A stretch of DNA of 64,000 nucleotides from Plasticicumulans lactativorans (GTDB lineage: Bacteria; Pseudomonadota; Gammaproteobacteria; Competibacterales; Competibacteraceae): assembly GCF_004341245.1 (NCBI RefSeq), contig NZ_SLWY01000009.1, positions 1 to 64,000 on the forward strand, read 5' to 3'. This document shows positions 39,747 through 47,763 of the stretch, one piece after another. Below the pieces are notes generated by a model. That model made no database searches and was not told where the DNA came from. It worked only from the letters and a program-made list of their open reading frames with translations. The translations under genes and the position numbers were made by a program. Position 1 is the stretch's first letter; every line of letters begins with the position of its first letter.

Positions 39747-40700
39747 ATGCCCGCACCGTCCCGCCCGCTCGGCATCGCCGCGCTGCTCGTCGCCACCTCG
39801 GCCTGGGGCAGCCTGTTCCTGGTCAGCAAGGACCTGCTCGCCCACCTCGACCCGGCGTGGTTCACGCTGCTGCGCTACACCATCGCCACGCTCACGTTCG
39901 CCCTGCTGCTGGCGCGCCGCGGCGCGCTGCCCTGGGCCCGGCTGCGGGCGCACCTGCGGCCGCTCGCGCTGTACGGTTTCGTCGGCTACGGCGTCTTCAG
40001 CATGCTGCTGCTCCACGGCCTGCGCCACACGCTGCCCGCGCACGGCGCGGTGATCATGGCGACGATGCCGCTCACCACCCAGCTGCTGCGCTGGCGGATC
40101 GACGGCATCCGCCCGTCGCGCACGCTGCTGCTGAGCGCGCTGCTGGCGCTGTGCGGCGTGGCGGTCGTCGCCGGGCTGTTCGCCGGTGCCGCCGGGGGCG
40201 GGCTGGCGACGCTCGCGGGGGACCTGACGATCCTCGCCGGCACGCTGGGCTGGGTCTGGTACACGCGCGGCAGCGCGGCGCTGCCGGCGTTCGACGCGCT
40301 CGAATACACCACGCTGACCGCGCTCGCGGCATGGCCGCTGCTGTTGCTCGCGACGCTGCTGGGCACCGCGGCGGGCATCGCCGGCGCGCCGACGACGGCC
40401 ACCCTCGGCGCGGCCTGGCCGGCGCTGCTGTACATCGGGCTGGTGCCGACGGTGATCGCGATCGTGAGCTTCAACGTCGGCGTGCGCGCGCTCGGGGCGG
40501 TGACGGGCACCGCGTTCATCAACGTCGTGCCGCTGTCGGCGCTGGCGATGAGCGTGGCGCGCGGCGCGACGCCGGCGCCGCACGAACTGCTCGGCACGGC
40601 GATCGTGATCGGCGCGCTGCTGCTGCACACCGCGCTGCAGTTGCGCCGCCCGCCGGCGGTCGTGCCGCTCGCGCCGGCGTCGCGTTCCTGCCCGGCCTGA
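39747..40700 (+). CDS. DMT-superfamily (EamA) transporter
   Basis: A 317-residue ten-helix exporter. It starts PLGIAALLVATSAWGSLFLV (first EamA helix), with FTLLRYTIATLTFALLL and GVFSMLLLHGLRHTLPAHGA in the first half, and GLVPTVIAIVSFNVGVRALG plus FINVVPLSALAMSVA in the second. ATG 39747 has GGAGGGTCACGCC upstream. Probably an amino-acid or metabolite exporter controlled by the divergent LysR protein. It ends 20 bases from the convergent YeiH-type gene with a long imperfect palindrome. Confidence 0.88.
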   Translation: MPAPSRPLGIAALLVATSAWGSLFLVSKDLLAHLDPAWFTLLRYTIATLTFALLLARRGALPWARLRAHLRPLALYGFVGYGVFSMLLLHGLRHTLPAHGAVIMATMPLTTQLLRWRIDGIRPSRTLLLSALLALCGVAVVAGLFAGAAGGGLATLAGDLTILAGTLGWVWYTRGSAALPAFDALEYTTLTALAAWPLLLLATLLGTAAGIAGAPTTATLGAAWPALLYIGLVPTVIAIVSFNVGVRALGAVTGTAFINVVPLSALAMSVARGATPAPHELLGTAIVIGALLLHTALQLRRPPAVVPLAPASRSCPA

Positions 40701-40723
40701 GCGGGCGCCGCGGCGGCCGTTCA
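40698..40723. terminator. 26-bp imperfect palindrome between convergent stops
   Basis: TGAGCGGGCGCCG (40698-40710) is nearly the inverse complement of CGGCGGCCGTTCA (40711-40723), with 11 of 13 positions pairing. It spans exactly from one stop codon to the other. Possible bidirectional terminator or cruciform. Confidence 0.4.
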
Positions 40724-41758
40724 GATGCCCCAGTGCAGCCCTGCCAGCACCAGCGCGGCGAGGAACACGGTTTCGGCGACCAGCGCGGCGATCGGCCGCC
40801 AGCCGACCAGCGCCAGGCGCTTCAGCGAGGTCCTGATGCCGAGCGCCGCGATCGCCGCGACCAGGCAGGCGCGCGACAGCTCGCCGAGCCCGCCGGCGAT
40901 GCGCGCCGGGATCAGCCCCAGGCTGTTGACGACGACCAGCGCGACGAAGGCGAGCAGGAAGCCGGGCAGCAGCGGCGCCCGGTGCCCGCCGCCGGCGTGC
41001 CGCTGCCGGAACAGCCAGCTCACGCCGACCACCACCGGCACCAGCAGCGACACCCGCAGCAGCTTGACCACGGTGGCGATGTCGCCGGTCTCCGGCGCGA
41101 GCAGGTAGCCCGCGCCGACCACCTGGGCGACGTCGTGGATGGTGCCGCCGAGGAAGATGCCGGCCTCGACGTGGCCGAGGTCGAAGGCGCGCGTGACCAT
41201 CGGGTAGATGATCATCGCCAGCGTCGACAGCGTGGTCACGCCGACCACGGTCAGCAGCGTGTCGCGCTCGCTGTCCGCGTGGCGCGGCAGCACCGCCGCG
41301 ATCGCCAGCGCCGCCGACGCGCCGCAGATCGCCACGGCGCCGCCGGTGAGCAGGCCGAGTTCGCGGCGCAGGCCGAGCAGCCGCGCCACCAGCCAGCCGA
41401 CGGCGAGGGTCGCGAGCACCGAGGCGACCGTCATCAGCAGGGTGCCGGCGCCGAGCGAGCCGATCTGGCCCAGCGTGATGCGCGCGCCGAGCAGGGCGAC
41501 GCCGAAGCGCAGCACGCTGCGCGAGGCGAACTCCACGCCGGCGACGCAGCGCCCCTCCTCCGACAGGAAGTGGAAGGCCATGCCGAGCAGCAGCGCGTAG
41601 AGCAGCGTCGGCCCGCCGTAGTGATCGGCGATGAAGGCCGCGGCCATGCCGATGGTGCCGCTGGCCAGCAGCCCGGGGACGAGCGCGGCAGGGCGCCCGA
41701 GCAGCGGGGCCAGCGGGGAGGGGGCCGGGGTGGCCGGGGTCTGCGTCGGTTGCGTCAT
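40721..41758 (-). CDS. YeiH/UPF0324-family membrane protein (putative sulfate exporter)
   Basis: A 345-residue, about ten-helix protein of the UPF0324 (YeiH) group: LLYALLLGMAFHFL, GVALLGARITLGQI, the hallmark GGAVAICGASAALAIAAVLP, IFLGGTIHDVAQVVGAGYLL and PGFLLAFVALVVVNSLG. Homologues are annotated as putative sulfate or sulfite-related exporters, though most are untested. ATG 41758 is chosen (Thr/Pro-rich lead then first helix), rather than the upstream in-frame start. It faces away from the thiamine operon; the 41759-42000 gap must hold promoters for both. Confidence 0.85.
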   Translation of the reverse strand: MTQPTQTPATPAPSPLAPLLGRPAALVPGLLASGTIGMAAAFIADHYGGPTLLYALLLGMAFHFLSEEGRCVAGVEFASRSVLRFGVALLGARITLGQIGSLGAGTLLMTVASVLATLAVGWLVARLLGLRRELGLLTGGAVAICGASAALAIAAVLPRHADSERDTLLTVVGVTTLSTLAMIIYPMVTRAFDLGHVEAGIFLGGTIHDVAQVVGAGYLLAPETGDIATVVKLLRVSLLVPVVVGVSWLFRQRHAGGGHRAPLLPGFLLAFVALVVVNSLGLIPARIAGGLGELSRACLVAAIAALGIRTSLKRLALVGWRPIAALVAETVFLAALVLAGLHWGI

Positions 41759-42000
41759 CGCCGTCGTCCGGGGGGCTGGCGCTGCGGGGAAGCGACAGAA
41801 ACCACAAACGCCGGGGTGTGCGCCAGTACCCATCGGCGCACGCCGGCCGGACCCATGGCGGCGGCGTCCGCCGCGGAGGGTCGGGGCGATGCCGCGCCCG
41901 CCGGCGCCTGCTCCGGGCCGGGACGCCCCGGGGCCTCGCACGGGCGGCGTGCTGCGGCGCGGCTTTCCGCCCGCGGGCGGCTGTGCCTACACTGGCGCCG

Positions 42001-42087
42001 CTCGACGGGGTGCCCTGCGAGGGGGCCGAGAGGCGCACGCGCCAACCCGCTGAACCTGATCCGGGTCGTGCCGGCGTAGGGATCGAC
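42001..42087 (+). promoter_or_regulatory. TPP riboswitch (THI box)
   Basis: The conserved elements appear in order: GGGGTGCCC near 42007, GGGGGCCGAGAGGC (the GAGA-type pyrimidine-sensor loop, 42021-42034), AACCCGCTGAACCTGATC (42044-42061), then CCGGGT and GTGCCGGCGTAGGGA (to 42082). TCGA at 42002-42005 and 42083-42086 can close P1. It precedes thiB, whose AGGA site (42111-42114) is 24 bases after the aptamer, so thiamine pyrophosphate probably shuts off translation by hiding that site. No terminator hairpin with U-tract is seen. Confidence 0.93.
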
Positions 42088-42121
42088 CGCTCGCGGCGCC
42101 GGCTGCACGAAGGAAACCGCC

Positions 42122-43111
42122 ATGCGTCGTCTGCTCACTTGCCTCGCCCTGCTGCTGTGCGCCTGCGTCGCGCGCGCCGAGCCACCGGTGCTCACCGTGT
42201 ACACCTACGGCTCGTTCGTCTCCGACTGGGGACCGGGGCCGGCGATCCGCCGCGCCTTCGAGGCCGATTGCGGCTGCCGCGTCGAGTACGTCGCGGTCGA
42301 CGACGGCGTGGCGCTGCTGTCGCGGCTGCGCCTGGAGGGCGCGCGCAGCAAGGCCGACGTGGTGCTCGGGCTCGACGCGAGCCTGCTCGCCCCGGCGCGC
42401 GACAGCGGGCTGTTCGCGCCGCACCGCCAGGACCTCACGCACCTGCGCCTGCCGATCGCCTGGACCGACGACACCTTCCTGCCGTTCGACTACGGCTGGT
42501 TCGCCTTCGTCTACGACCGCACCCGGCTCGCCAACCCGCCGACCAGCCTGCACGAGCTGGTCGATGGCGACTGGCAGCTGCTGATCGAGGACCCGCGCAG
42601 CAGCACGCCGGGGCTCGGCCTGCTGCTGTGGCTGCGGCAGGTCTACGGCGACGCCGCGCCGCAGGCCTGGGCCAAGCTCAAGCCACGCATCGTCACCGTC
42701 ACCCGCGGCTGGTCGGAGGCCTACGGCCTGTTCCTCAAGGGCGAGGCGCCGCTGGTGCTGTCCTACACCACCTCGCCGGCCTACCACCTGATCGCCGAGG
42801 GCAAGGACCAGTACGCCGCGGCGCTGTTCCGCGAGGGCCATTACCTGCAGGTGGAGCTCGCCGCGCGCCTCGCCGCGGCGCCGCAGCCGGCGCTGGCCGA
42901 GCGCTTCCTCGCCTTCGTGCTGACCCCCGGCTTCCAGGCCGCGATCCCCACCGGCAACTGGATGTACCCGGTGATCGAGCTGCCCGACGGCCTGCCGGCG
43001 GGCTTCGCCGCGCAGCCGCAGCCGCTGCAGTCCCTGCTCTACGCCCCCGACGCGCTCGCCGCCGGGCGCCGCGCCTGGCTCGACGAGTGGCTGGAGGTGC
43101 TCGGCCGATGA
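42122..43111 (+). CDS. thiB: thiamine/TPP ABC transporter substrate-binding protein
   Basis: A 329-residue periplasmic protein. Signal peptide residues 1-19 (cleavage after ARA). The body opens LTVYTYGSFVSDWGPGPAIR then FEADCGCRVEYV, closely matching ThiB/TbpA, and includes PFDYGWFAFVYD, LLIEDPRSSTPGLGLLLW and YTTSPAYHL. The Trp/Tyr-rich segments line the thiamine pocket in E. coli ThiB. It binds thiamine and its phosphates. Its identity is backed by the TPP riboswitch upstream. The stop overlaps thiP by four bases (ATGA). Confidence 0.95.
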   Translation: MRRLLTCLALLLCACVARAEPPVLTVYTYGSFVSDWGPGPAIRRAFEADCGCRVEYVAVDDGVALLSRLRLEGARSKADVVLGLDASLLAPARDSGLFAPHRQDLTHLRLPIAWTDDTFLPFDYGWFAFVYDRTRLANPPTSLHELVDGDWQLLIEDPRSSTPGLGLLLWLRQVYGDAAPQAWAKLKPRIVTVTRGWSEAYGLFLKGEAPLVLSYTTSPAYHLIAEGKDQYAAALFREGHYLQVELAARLAAAPQPALAERFLAFVLTPGFQAAIPTGNWMYPVIELPDGLPAGFAAQPQPLQSLLYAPDALAAGRRAWLDEWLEVLGR

Positions 43112-44691
43112 GCCTGCGCCTCGCCGCCGGCACGGGCGCGGCGGCGGTGGTGCTGCTGCCCTGCGGCGGCGCGCTGCTGGCGCTGCTCGGCGCCGGCGAC
43201 GGCGCGCTGGGGGCGCTCGCCGAGCCGCGGCTGCTGCGCATCGCCGGCTTCACGCTGGGGCAGGCGGCGCTGTCGACGCTGCTCGCGGTGGGCTTGGCGC
43301 TGCCGGTGGCACGGGCGCTGGCGCGGCGCGCGGCGTTCCCGGGGCGGGCGGCGCTGCTCGCGCTGTTCGGCCTGCCGCTGGTGATGCCGACGATCATCGC
43401 GGTGTTCGGGCTGATCGAGGTGTACGGGCGCGCGGGCTGGGTGGCGCGGCTCGCCGCCGCCGCCGGCCGGCCCGGCTTCGGCTTTCCCTACGGCCTCGCC
43501 GGCATCCTGCTCGGCCACGTGTTCTTCAACCTGCCGCTCGCGGTGCGCCTGCTGCTGCCGCAGTGGCAGGCGGTGCCGGGCGAGGTCTGGCGCCTCGCCG
43601 CGCAGCTCGGCATGGGCCCGGGCGCGGTGTGGCGGCTGATCGAGTGGCCGCTGCTGGCGCGCGCGCTGCCGGGCGTGGCGCTGCTGGTGTTCGTGCTCTG
43701 CTGCACCAGCTTCGCGGTGGTGCTGGCGCTCGGCGGCGGGCCGGCGGCGGCGACGCTGGAGGTGGCGATCTACCAGGCGCTGCGCTTCGACTTCGAGCCG
43801 GCGCGGGCGGCGGCGCTCGCGCTCGCGCAGCTCGCACTGTGCCTGGGGCTCGCGGCGCTCGCCGCGCGTGCCGGGCGCCCGCTCGCGCTCGGCGGCGGCG
43901 AGCTGCGCGCCTACCCGCGCCCGGACGCCGCCGGGCGCCTCGCCGCTGCGCTCGACGGCATCTGCATCGCCGCCGCGGCGCTGTTCGTCGGCCTGCCGGT
44001 GGCGGCGCTCGCCGCCGCGGCGCTGCGCGTGCCGGCCGAACTGCTCGCCGATGCGCGGCTGTGGCGCGCCGCCGGCCTGAGCCTCGCGCTCGCGCTCGGC
44101 GCCGGCCTCGCCGCGCTGCTGCTCGGCTGGAGCCTGCTGCTCGCCGCGCGCGACCTGCGCCTGCGGCGCGGGCGGCCGCGCGTGGCGGCGGCGTTCGAGG
44201 GCGTCGGCCTCGCCGGGCTGGCGACACCGCCGCTGGTGCTCGGCACCGGGCTGTTCATGTGGCTCGCGCCGCACGTCGACGTGTTCGTGGTGGCGCCCGC
44301 GCTGCTGCCGCTGCTCGGCGCGCTGCTCGGCCTGCCCTACGTGCTGCGCGTGCTCGGCCCGCCCTGCGAGCGCGTGGCGGCGCACTACGACCGCCTCTGC
44401 GCGAGCCTCGGTGTCACCGGCTGGCAGCGCGCGCGGCTGGTCGAGTGGCCGCTGCTGCGGCGCCCGGTGGCGCAGGCGCTGGCGCTCGCCTGCGCGCTCG
44501 CCGCCGGCGACCTCGGCGCGGTCGCGCTGTTCGGCTCGCCGGCGACGACCACGCTGCCGCTGCTCCTGTACCAGCAGCTCGGCGCCTACCGCATGGACGC
44601 CGCCGCGCTCAGCGCGGCGCTGCTGCTGGCGCTGTGCCTCGCGCTCTACCACGGCATCGAGCGCGTGCTGGGAGGCGGCGATGCGCGTTGA
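43108..44691 (+). CDS. thiP: thiamine/TPP ABC transporter permease
   Basis: A 527-residue permease formed from two fused halves, each with about six helices, as in ThiP/FbpB-type double permeases. First EAA loop: EVWRLAAQLGMGPGAVWRLI; second: YDRLCASLGVTGWQRARLVE. Also LFGLPLVMPTIIAVFGL and GLATPPLVLGTGLFMWL. The fused architecture means the transporter needs one ThiP chain and a ThiQ dimer. Extremely rich in Ala/Leu/Gly, like its neighbours. ATG 43108 overlaps the thiB stop and gives translational coupling. Confidence 0.94.
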   Translation: MSLRLAAGTGAAAVVLLPCGGALLALLGAGDGALGALAEPRLLRIAGFTLGQAALSTLLAVGLALPVARALARRAAFPGRAALLALFGLPLVMPTIIAVFGLIEVYGRAGWVARLAAAAGRPGFGFPYGLAGILLGHVFFNLPLAVRLLLPQWQAVPGEVWRLAAQLGMGPGAVWRLIEWPLLARALPGVALLVFVLCCTSFAVVLALGGGPAAATLEVAIYQALRFDFEPARAAALALAQLALCLGLAALAARAGRPLALGGGELRAYPRPDAAGRLAAALDGICIAAAALFVGLPVAALAAAALRVPAELLADARLWRAAGLSLALALGAGLAALLLGWSLLLAARDLRLRRGRPRVAAAFEGVGLAGLATPPLVLGTGLFMWLAPHVDVFVVAPALLPLLGALLGLPYVLRVLGPPCERVAAHYDRLCASLGVTGWQRARLVEWPLLRRPVAQALALACALAAGDLGAVALFGSPATTTLPLLLYQQLGAYRMDAAALSAALLLALCLALYHGIERVLGGGDAR

Positions 44692-45403
44692 GCTGGAGGC
44701 GCTGCGCTTTCGCTACGCGGCGCTGGAGATGTGCTTCGACCTCTCGGTGGCCACGGGCGAGTGCCTGGCGCTGCTCGGGCCGAGCGGCGCCGGCAAGAGC
44801 ACGCTGCTCGGTCTGATCGCCGGCTTCGAGCGCGCGCTGTCGGGGTGCGTGCGCTTCGACGGCGTCGACGTCACGCAGGTGCCGCCGGCGCTGCGCCCGG
44901 TCAGCACGGTGTTCCAGGAGCACAACCTGTTCCCGCACCTGAGCGTCGCCGACAACGTCGGCCTGGGGCTGCACCCGGGGCTGCGGCTGGACCGCGCGCA
45001 GCACGCCGAGGTGGCGGCGGCGCTGGCGCGTGTCGGCCTCGACGGTCTCGGCGCGCGGCTGCCGGCGCAGCTCTCCGGCGGGCAGCGCTCGCGCGTCGCG
45101 CTCGCCCGCGTGCTGGTGCGCCGTCGTCCGCTGCTGCTGCTCGACGAGGCCTTCGCCGCGCTCGGTCCGGCGCTGCGCAACGAGATGCTCGACCTCGTCG
45201 ACGCGCTGCGCCGCGACCGCGGGCTGACGGTGCTGATGGTCAGCCACCACCCGGACGACGCCCTGCGCATCGCCGCCCGCACCGCCTTCGTCCATGCCGG
45301 CCACGTGCTGCAGGTCGGCGCGACCGCCGCCGTGCTCGGCGCTGCCGCCTGCCCGCCGCTGCGCGCCTACCTCGGTACGGTGGAGGGTACCGCCACCGGC
45401 TAG
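44681..45403 (+). CDS. thiQ: thiamine ABC transporter ATP-binding protein
   Basis: A 240-residue ATPase without an extra C-terminal domain, as expected for ThiQ. Walker A GPSGAGKST, Q-loop STVFQEHNLFPHL, signature LSGGQRSRVALARV, Walker B LLLLDEAFAALGP (Glu present), H-loop MVSHHPDD. The start ATG 44681 lies 11 bases inside thiP. The set is regulated as one transcript by the TPP riboswitch. 57 bases separate it from ppsR, which is functionally unrelated. Confidence 0.94.
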   Translation: MRVELEALRFRYAALEMCFDLSVATGECLALLGPSGAGKSTLLGLIAGFERALSGCVRFDGVDVTQVPPALRPVSTVFQEHNLFPHLSVADNVGLGLHPGLRLDRAQHAEVAAALARVGLDGLGARLPAQLSGGQRSRVALARVLVRRRPLLLLDEAFAALGPALRNEMLDLVDALRRDRGLTVLMVSHHPDDALRIAARTAFVHAGHVLQVGATAAVLGAAACPPLRAYLGTVEGTATG

Positions 45404-45460
45404 GCCGGCCGCGTGCGCCGCGCCTACAATCGGCGCGCGGCACTTTCCGGGAGACGGAGC

Positions 45461-46315
45461 ATGAGCACAGTCAGGCGCAAGGCGTACTTCGTGTCGGACC
45501 GCACCGGCATCACCGCCGAGGCGCTGGGGCACAGCCTGCTGACGCAGTTCGAGGCGGTGCCGTTCGAGAAGGAGGCGGTGCGCTTCGTCGACACGCCGGA
45601 GCGCGCCGAGGCGCTGCGCGAGCGCATCAACCGCGCCGCCGAGGAGACCGGGCTGCGGCCGCTGGTGTTCAGCACGCTGATCCAGCCGGAGACGCGCGAC
45701 GTGGTGCGCGCGGCGAACTGCCTGTTCATCGACTTCTTCGATGCGCTGATCCCCGGCATCGAGGCCGAGCTGGGGGTGCGCTCCTCGCACGCGACCGGCC
45801 GCTCGCACGGCCTCACCGACATCGAGGAGTACTCGATGCGCATCGACGCGGTGAACTTCTCGCTGAGCCACGACGACGGCAGCACGGTGAGCCACCTGAA
45901 CGAGGCCGACGTCATCCTGGTCGGCATCTCGCGCACCGGCAAGACGCCGACCTGCCTGTACCTGTCGCTGCACTACGGCATCCGTGCGGCGAACTTCCCG
46001 ATGACCGAGGACGACCTCGAGCACATGAAGCTGCCGAGGAGCCTCGAACCGCACCAGGGCAAGCTGTTCGGGCTGACCACCGATCCGCAGCGCCTGGCGC
46101 AGATCCGCCAGGAGCGCATGCCGAACAGCAAGTACGCCTCGCTCGAACAGTGCGACTACGAGACGCGCCAGGCCGAGGCGCTGTTCCGCAAGCGTGGCAT
46201 TCCCTATCTGCGCACGACGATGAAGTCGGTCGAGGAGATCGCCACCACGATCATCGACATGGCCGGACTGGAGCGGCGCAAGCTCAAGCACCAGCGCCCG
46301 CACCTGCACACCTGA
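45461..46315 (+). CDS. ppsR: PEP synthase regulatory protein (pyruvate, water dikinase kinase/phosphorylase)
   Basis: A 284-residue DUF299 protein: YFVSDRTGITAEALGHSLLT at the start, LFIDFFDALI, and the P-loop GISRTGKT at 155-162, then PHQGKLFGLTTDPQRLAQIR. It is a bifunctional ADP-dependent kinase and phosphate-dependent phosphorylase that inactivates and reactivates PEP synthase. ppsA is not in the window; in many betaproteobacteria the two are divergent neighbours, but here thiQ occupies that side. ATG 45461 has a GGGAGACGGAGC site. Confidence 0.93.
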   Translation: MSTVRRKAYFVSDRTGITAEALGHSLLTQFEAVPFEKEAVRFVDTPERAEALRERINRAAEETGLRPLVFSTLIQPETRDVVRAANCLFIDFFDALIPGIEAELGVRSSHATGRSHGLTDIEEYSMRIDAVNFSLSHDDGSTVSHLNEADVILVGISRTGKTPTCLYLSLHYGIRAANFPMTEDDLEHMKLPRSLEPHQGKLFGLTTDPQRLAQIRQERMPNSKYASLEQCDYETRQAEALFRKRGIPYLRTTMKSVEEIATTIIDMAGLERRKLKHQRPHLHT

Positions 46316-46529
46316 AGCGTGTGGCGGCTGCGTTCGGTTCCCAATCACCGGCGCATCAGGCACGATAGGCCGCCTCCCCAGCGGGGGGCATACATGACGA
46401 CAACGACTCGAGGGGGGTCGGCTCGCCGTCTTCAGCAAGGCTCGCCGCGCCTGGCACCGGTGCGCGACGAATCCTGCATGCACTGACCGTTGCAACACCT
46501 GCAGTCGCAATCTTTAGGAGCCCAGCCAC

Positions 46530-47510
46530 ATGAAGAACCCAGTTCGCGTTGCCATCACCGGCGCCGCCGGCAACATCGGTTACGCCATGGCCTTTCGCAT
46601 CGCCGCCGGCGACATGCTGGGCCCCGATCAACCGGTGATCCTGCACCTGCTGGAAATCACCCCGGCGCTGCCCGCGCTGCAGGGGGTGGTGATGGAGCTC
46701 AACGACTGCGCGTTCCCGTTGCTCGCCGGTGTGGTCGCCACCGACGATCTCAGCGTCGCCTTCAAGGACGTCAACTTCGCGCTGCTGGTCGGCGCCCGCC
46801 CGCGTGGCCCCGGCATGGAGCGCAAGGACCTGCTGACCGCCAACGGCGCCATCTTCGGCCCCCAGGGCAAGGCGATCAACGACCACGCCGCGCGCGACGT
46901 GCGCGTGCTGGTGGTGGGCAACCCGGCCAACACCAATTCGCTGATCGCCCAGTGCAACGCGCCGGACCTCGATCCGCGGCAGTTCACCGCGATGGTGCGC
47001 CTGGACCACAACCGCGCGCTGTCGCAGCTCGCCGAGAAGACCGGCGTGCACTACAACCACATCCGCAAGATGACCATCTGGGGCAACCATTCCAGCACCC
47101 AGTATCCGGACATCTCGCAGGCCACCGTCGACGGCAAGCCGGCCGCCTCGCTGGTCGACACCGAGTGGTACCGCAGCACCTTCATCCCCGAGGTGCAGCA
47201 GCGCGGCGCGGCGATCATCAAGGCGCGCGGCGCGTCGTCGGCGGCCTCGGCGGCCTCGGCGGCGATCGACCACATGCGTTCGTGGGCGCTCGGCACGCCC
47301 GACGGCGACTGGGTGTCGATGGCGATCCCGTCGGACGGCTCGTACGGCATCGCCCCGGGCGTGATGTACGGCTACCCGTGCGTCTGCAAGGGCGGCAAGT
47401 ACGAGATCGTGCAGGGCCTGCCGGTCGACGAGTTCAGCCGCCAGAAGATGGACGCGACCGACGCCGAGCTGCGCGAGGAGCGCGCGGCGGTGGAGCACCT
47501 GCTGGGCTGA
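46530..47510 (+). CDS. mdh: malate dehydrogenase (NAD)
   Basis: A 326-residue cytosolic-type MDH. NAD Rossmann motif [12 protein letters not shown] (residues 6-17), mobile-loop Arg in [22 protein letters not shown], substrate Arg in [14 protein letters not shown] and catalytic His in [12 protein letters not shown]. Oxidises malate to oxaloacetate, which PrpC and citrate synthase consume. The segment [15 protein letters not shown] contains a near-exact six-base repeat (GGCCTC units at 47240-47262), a likely slippage product. The 214-base upstream gap (46316-46529) shows no clear terminator or promoter. A strong terminator follows the gene. Confidence 0.95.
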   Translation: MKNPVRVAITGAAGNIGYAMAFRIAAGDMLGPDQPVILHLLEITPALPALQGVVMELNDCAFPLLAGVVATDDLSVAFKDVNFALLVGARPRGPGMERKDLLTANGAIFGPQGKAINDHAARDVRVLVVGNPANTNSLIAQCNAPDLDPRQFTAMVRLDHNRALSQLAEKTGVHYNHIRKMTIWGNHSSTQYPDISQATVDGKPAASLVDTEWYRSTFIPEVQQRGAAIIKARGASSAASAASAAIDHMRSWALGTPDGDWVSMAIPSDGSYGIAPGVMYGYPCVCKGGKYEIVQGLPVDEFSRQKMDATDAELREERAAVEHLLG

Positions 47511-47535
47511 CCGGCACGGCCGGCATCGTGAACGG

Positions 47536-47565
47536 AAGGGGCGCTGCGGCGCCCCTTCTGCTTTT
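47536..47565 (+). terminator. intrinsic terminator after mdh
   Basis: AAGGGGCGC (47536-47544) pairs perfectly with GCGCCCCTT (47549-47557) around TGCG, followed by CTGCTTTT. Ends mdh transcription 26 bases past the stop codon. Confidence 0.8.
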
Positions 47566-47638
47566 CGGGGGTCGGGTAGCGGTCTTCCGTGCACGTCAAT
47601 CGGTGCCGGTCCCTATCCAGTTGATTGGCATTTCTCAT

Positions 47639-47697
47639 ATGACGAATGCGTCATGATTGAGTAGTCTTATTCACGCAGCGCGAAGTCTGATTTCGCG
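47639..47697. promoter_or_regulatory. two inverted repeats upstream of prpE (candidate operators)
   Basis: ATGACG-AATG-CGTCAT (47639-47654) and CGCGAA-N7-TTCGCG (47679-47697) lie 67-125 bases before the prpE start in an AT-rich stretch. TCTTAT (47665-47670) between them could be a -10 hexamer. I see no convincing sigma54 GG/GC element, which argues against a PrpR-type sigma54 promoter here. Confidence 0.5.
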
Positions 47698-47763
47698 TCA
47701 CGAAAAAACAGCCGGCCGGACGGCGTGTCGGCGGAGCGGAAAATCGTCGGAGGAGGAGCAGAG

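Noticed and set aside
47621-47650. Possible sigma54 promoter (TTGGCA) upstream of prpE
   Set aside because: The second GC element at the correct spacing is missing.
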